In this document: one piece after another, positions 34,701 to 36,086 of the stretch | How the letters are laid out: every line of letters starts with the position of its first letter | Numbering within the stretch: position 1 is the stretch's first letter | NCBI GenBank assembly: GCA_018240025.1 | Contig: JAFEGM010000047.1 | Span: 1-36,086 of the forward strand | From: Verrucomicrobiota bacterium | GTDB taxonomy: Bacteria > Verrucomicrobiota > Verrucomicrobiia > Chthoniobacterales > SZAS-18 | Direction: 5' to 3' | Length of the DNA: 36,086 bases | Notes under the pieces: generated by a model | Told to the model about the DNA's origin: nothing | Seen by the model: the letters and a program-made list of their open reading frames with translations, nothing else | Database searches by the model: none | Position numbers and translations under genes: made by a program

Positions 34701-34830
34701 CGTGCTGAGCCAGGCGCTCACGTTGTTCACCACCCCGGTCGTCTTCCTTTGGTTCGACCGTCTCGCCACCCGCTGGCGGAAGGTCGCTCACCAGCCGGCT
34801 CCCGCAGGCGAGGCGGTGGCGGTGCGGTGA
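31702..34830 (+). CDS. RND multidrug efflux pump, inner-membrane subunit (MdtB/MdtC/MuxB-like), 1042 aa
   Basis: Proton-driven exporter. ATG 31702, inside the adaptor's last codons, gives MSLSEPFIRRPIATTLLTIG, the classic first helix. The longer frame from 31366 reads the adaptor gene out of frame. Proton-relay residues are present: Asp401-Asp402 in FVIDDAIVMLENIYRHIEEG (helix 4) and Lys928 in GIVKKNAIMVIDFALE (helix 10). Other markers are LPQVEFPTLQVSAALPGASP, SSSTLGSTNITIQF, FPQQDTGFLTLSIEG, and a late YDLSVIGIIGILLLIGIVKK. Twelve helices and two large periplasmic loops are consistent with the family (about 1030-1050 aa). Helix signatures are closest to the MdtBC/MuxBC multidrug group, not the metal pumps, but substrates cannot be read from sequence. 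No repressor gene is adjacent. Confidence 0.95.
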   Translation: MSLSEPFIRRPIATTLLTIGLFLAGLIAFPLLPVAPLPQVEFPTLQVSAALPGASPETMASSVATPLENQLAQIAGVTQMSSSSTLGSTNITIQFDLGVQLNAAAQEVQAAINAAAGQLPPELPSPPTYRKVNPADAPVVIMRVTSEVLPITAVTDFANNVVAQQISQLPGIAQVLVNGQQKPAVRVQVDPTKLAALGLGMEEVRTALAGATVNTPKGNLEGARQSLAIYANDQLTAAAPYNDVVIAYRNGAPIRVRDIGTALDGAENARAAAWVDGQRGLGLIVFKQADANVIETVGRIRALLPALQAAVPPAVHVEIMMDRTRTIRASVAEVQLHLVLTMVLVTLVVFLFLRDLRATLISSVVVPVSIVATFGVMYLLGFSLNNLSLMALTIAVGFVIDDAIVMLENIYRHIEEGMPARDAAFKGAAEIGFTILSITVSLVAVFIPVLLMGGIIGRLFREFAVTVTVAVLVSAFVSLTCVPMLGSLFLRAHAAARAGSWKARLDAVLEGSLAWMEATYRRGLQLILRHQTLTLLSLVVTFALTALLFVRMPKGFFPQQDTGFLTLSIEGPPDISFQALSARVERINAILQADPAVEHFMTSIGTGRGGGSQNVARGFMSLKPREEREPAPVVMARLRQKGSSIPGLTLYPQARQDLNIGGIASKTQYQYTLRDVSSEVLNAWAPRLLAKLQELPQLRDVTSDQESAALAVSVVIDRSAASRFGIQADAINRALYNAFGQRQITQFYTDVSQYKVIIEVPPELQADPATFDKLFLSSPVTGRQVPLSSLIRLDPRATRPLSINHLGQYPSVTISFNLAPDFSLGQAVELIRQTSEALGLPASTTGSFQGTAQAFEDSLRSQPLLILAAVVAIYLILGMLYESFIHPLTILSTLPSAGLGALLTLLAFGYDLSVIGIIGILLLIGIVKKNAIMVIDFALEAQRERGQGAAEAVEEACLKRFRPIMMTTLAAMIGGIPLALGHGDGSELRQPLGFAIVGGLVLSQALTLFTTPVVFLWFDRLATRWRKVAHQPAPAGEAVAVR

Positions 34831-34842
34831 GGGAGGCCGGGC

Positions 34843-35104
34843 CACCGAAGACGCAGAAGACGCGAAAGGGTCGGCCGAGTGGCGCGGGATCGGGCCAAAT
34901 GAAATCGCCGCAACGGCGCAGAGCTATGCAGACTAGGGCAACCGCGAGATCCCTTCCCGCTTTGAGTTCTTTGCGTCTCTGCGGCAAAGAGTCCTGCAAT
35001 CCGGCGCGCACGAGCCGCCTTCGGCGCGATTCGTTCTCGTCCTTCAGCCTGGCCTCCGATCCGGCCCTCCATTTTTGAACCTTTTGCGTTTTCTGAGGTG
35101 ACCT
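34843..35104. repeat. Nested inverted repeats of the GACGCAGAAG type in the gap before fumC
   Basis: The 293-bp gap between the pump and fumarase holds an outer pair: CCACCGAAGACGCAGAAGAC with GCGAAAGGG (34843-34871), answered in reverse complement by 35078-35104 (AACCTTTTGCGTTTTCTGAG, then GTGACC). Inside is a second pair: CGCCGCAACGGCGCAGAG (from about 34906) against 34966-34990 (TTCTTTGCGTCTCTGCGGC). I recall similar GACGCAAAGA/TCTTTGCGTC repeats between genes in many environmental bacteria. I see no coding sequence or clear promoter here. Confidence 0.55.
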
Positions 35105-35123
35105 CATCCCCAACGCTCCAGCC

Positions 35124-36086
35124 ATGACCACCCGACTCGAACGCGACTCGATGGGCGAGATGCCCGTGCCCGCCGAAGCGCTCTATGGAGCCACCACCCA
35201 GCGCGCGGTGCTGAACTTCCCGATCAGCGGGCAGTCGCTGCCGCGGCCGTTTCTGCGCGCCTACGGGCTGGTCAAGGCGGCCGCGGCGGAGGCCAACGCA
35301 GCGCTGGGCCGCCTCTCGGTCGAGAAGAAGGATTGGATCGTGCGCGCGGCGGAGGAGGTGGCGGAGGGCAAGCTCGACGCGCATTTCCCCATCGACGTCT
35401 TCCAGACCGGCAGCGGCACCTCGACGAACATGAACGTCAACGAGGTCATCGCCAATCGCTGCGCCCAGCTGGCGGGCTTCCCCATCGGCTCGCGCGAGCC
35501 GGTGCATCCGAACGACGACGTGAACATGAGTCAGTCGTCCAACGACACCTTCCCGACCTGCATGCACGTGGCGGCGGCGGAGGAAATCAGCGGCAAACTG
35601 CAGCCCGCGCTGCGCCTGCTCGAGGTCGTGCTGACGCAGAAGGCGCAGGAGTTCGACGAGGTCATCAAAATCGGCCGCACGCATCTCATGGATGCCACGC
35701 CGGTCCGGCTCGGGCAGGAATTCGGCGGCTGGGCCCGTCAGGTCGCCCTGGCCGACGAGCGTTTGGGCCGTGCGGTGGCCGCGCTGGCCGAGTTGCCGCT
35801 GGGCGGCACCGCGGTGGGCACGGGCCTGAACTGTCCGCTCGAATTTCCGGCGCTGGCCATTGCGGAACTCTCCCGCCGCACCGGGCTGGAGTTTCGCGAG
35901 GCGCGCAATCACTTCGAGGCGCAGAGCGCGAAGGACGGCTTCGTGGAAGCGAGCGGGCTCCTGCGCGGCGTGGCCATCGGGCTCTCGAAGGTGGCCAACG
36001 ACATTCGCCTGCTCGGCAGCGGACCGCGCTGCGGCATCGGCGAGATCGTCCTGCCCGCGACCCAGCCGGGCAGCTCGATCATGCCG
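35124..36086 (+). CDS. fumC: Class II fumarate hydratase, N-terminal 321 residues (runs off right edge)
   Basis: Interconverts fumarate and L-malate in the TCA cycle; the cytoplasmic, iron-free form. ATG 35124 gives MTTRLERDSMGEMPVPAEAL, the usual N-terminus. Family signatures appear in order: LYGATTQRAVLNFPIS, FQTGSGTSTNMNVNEVIANR (substrate-binding), HPNDDVNMSQSSNDTFPT, IGRTHLMDATPVRLGQEFGG, GGTAVGTGLNCP, and finally the lyase signature GSSIMP at the window edge. The frame is open for 321 codons to the last base; full-length enzymes are about 460-465 aa, so about two thirds is present. The active-site His (in GRTHLMDATP) is intact. Aspartase and argininosuccinate lyase relatives are less likely because of the TSTNMNVNEV and SQSSNDTFP matches. 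It lies 293 bp after the pump and is probably independent. Confidence 0.95.
   Translation, partial: MTTRLERDSMGEMPVPAEALYGATTQRAVLNFPISGQSLPRPFLRAYGLVKAAAAEANAALGRLSVEKKDWIVRAAEEVAEGKLDAHFPIDVFQTGSGTSTNMNVNEVIANRCAQLAGFPIGSREPVHPNDDVNMSQSSNDTFPTCMHVAAAEEISGKLQPALRLLEVVLTQKAQEFDEVIKIGRTHLMDATPVRLGQEFGGWARQVALADERLGRAVAALAELPLGGTAVGTGLNCPLEFPALAIAELSRRTGLEFREARNHFEAQSAKDGFVEASGLLRGVAIGLSKVANDIRLLGSGPRCGIGEIVLPATQPGSSIMP

Overview
The window is GC-rich bacterial DNA that looks like a Verrucomicrobium, probably close to the Opitutaceae. This rests on four things: two PEP-CTERM (exosortase-sorted) proteins; a secreted cyclophilin with tandem beta-repeats of the type ISTRAxVGxGExVLIGGF; a TonB-plug-like segment of a style I associate with Opitutaceae; and very few recognisable Shine-Dalgarno sites. 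The assignment comes from remembered family features, not a search. I saw no rRNA, tRNA, CRISPR or phage genes.

Layout. 1-656 is the transposase end of an ISL3-family insertion sequence that has cut into a short reading frame. An Imm32-like small protein (955-1356) lies beside it. 1613-4274 holds a secreted cyclophilin-type prolyl isomerase and an HNH-nuclease-like protein. 4428-10640 is a 2070-residue thioester alpha-2-macroglobulin with a TonB-plug-like insert before its complement-like domain. 10758-16022 (minus strand) holds threonine ammonia-lyase, a Ser/Thr kinase with a proline-rich linker and Sel1 repeats, and a secreted von Willebrand A protein. 16087-17510 is a REP-associated tyrosine transposase (RAYT) between two inverted arrays of an 84-bp, two-hairpin repeat. 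17523-19040 (minus) holds a sirtuin, a DoxX protein and a four-helix-bundle (S23-type) protein. 19223-21226 is a phosphohydrolase-TPR fusion whose 3' end overlaps a convergent fatty acid hydroxylase/sterol desaturase.

22066-29212 (minus) holds two exosortase-type surface proteins. One is a 2133-residue giant that carries a complete PEP-CTERM tail at residues ~167-190, followed by a second hydrophobic signal-like stretch. Upstream of it are an AraC-type HTH plus receiver-domain regulator and a GlsB/YeaQ-type membrane protein. Two near-palindromic direct repeats, exactly 21 bp apart, lie between the regulator and the giant gene. 30524-34830 is an RND efflux adaptor/pump pair with a 4-bp overlap. 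The window ends inside class II fumarase.

Genes that probably work together: the RND adaptor and pump; giant protein, small PEP-CTERM protein and desaturase (gaps 25 and 43 bp); doxX and the sirtuin (7 bp); RAYT and its flanking arrays. The intergenic DNA is unusual. At least four unrelated short-period repeat families (period about 7 to 9 bp) fill the gaps between genes, often as inverted pairs and often touching a start or stop codon.
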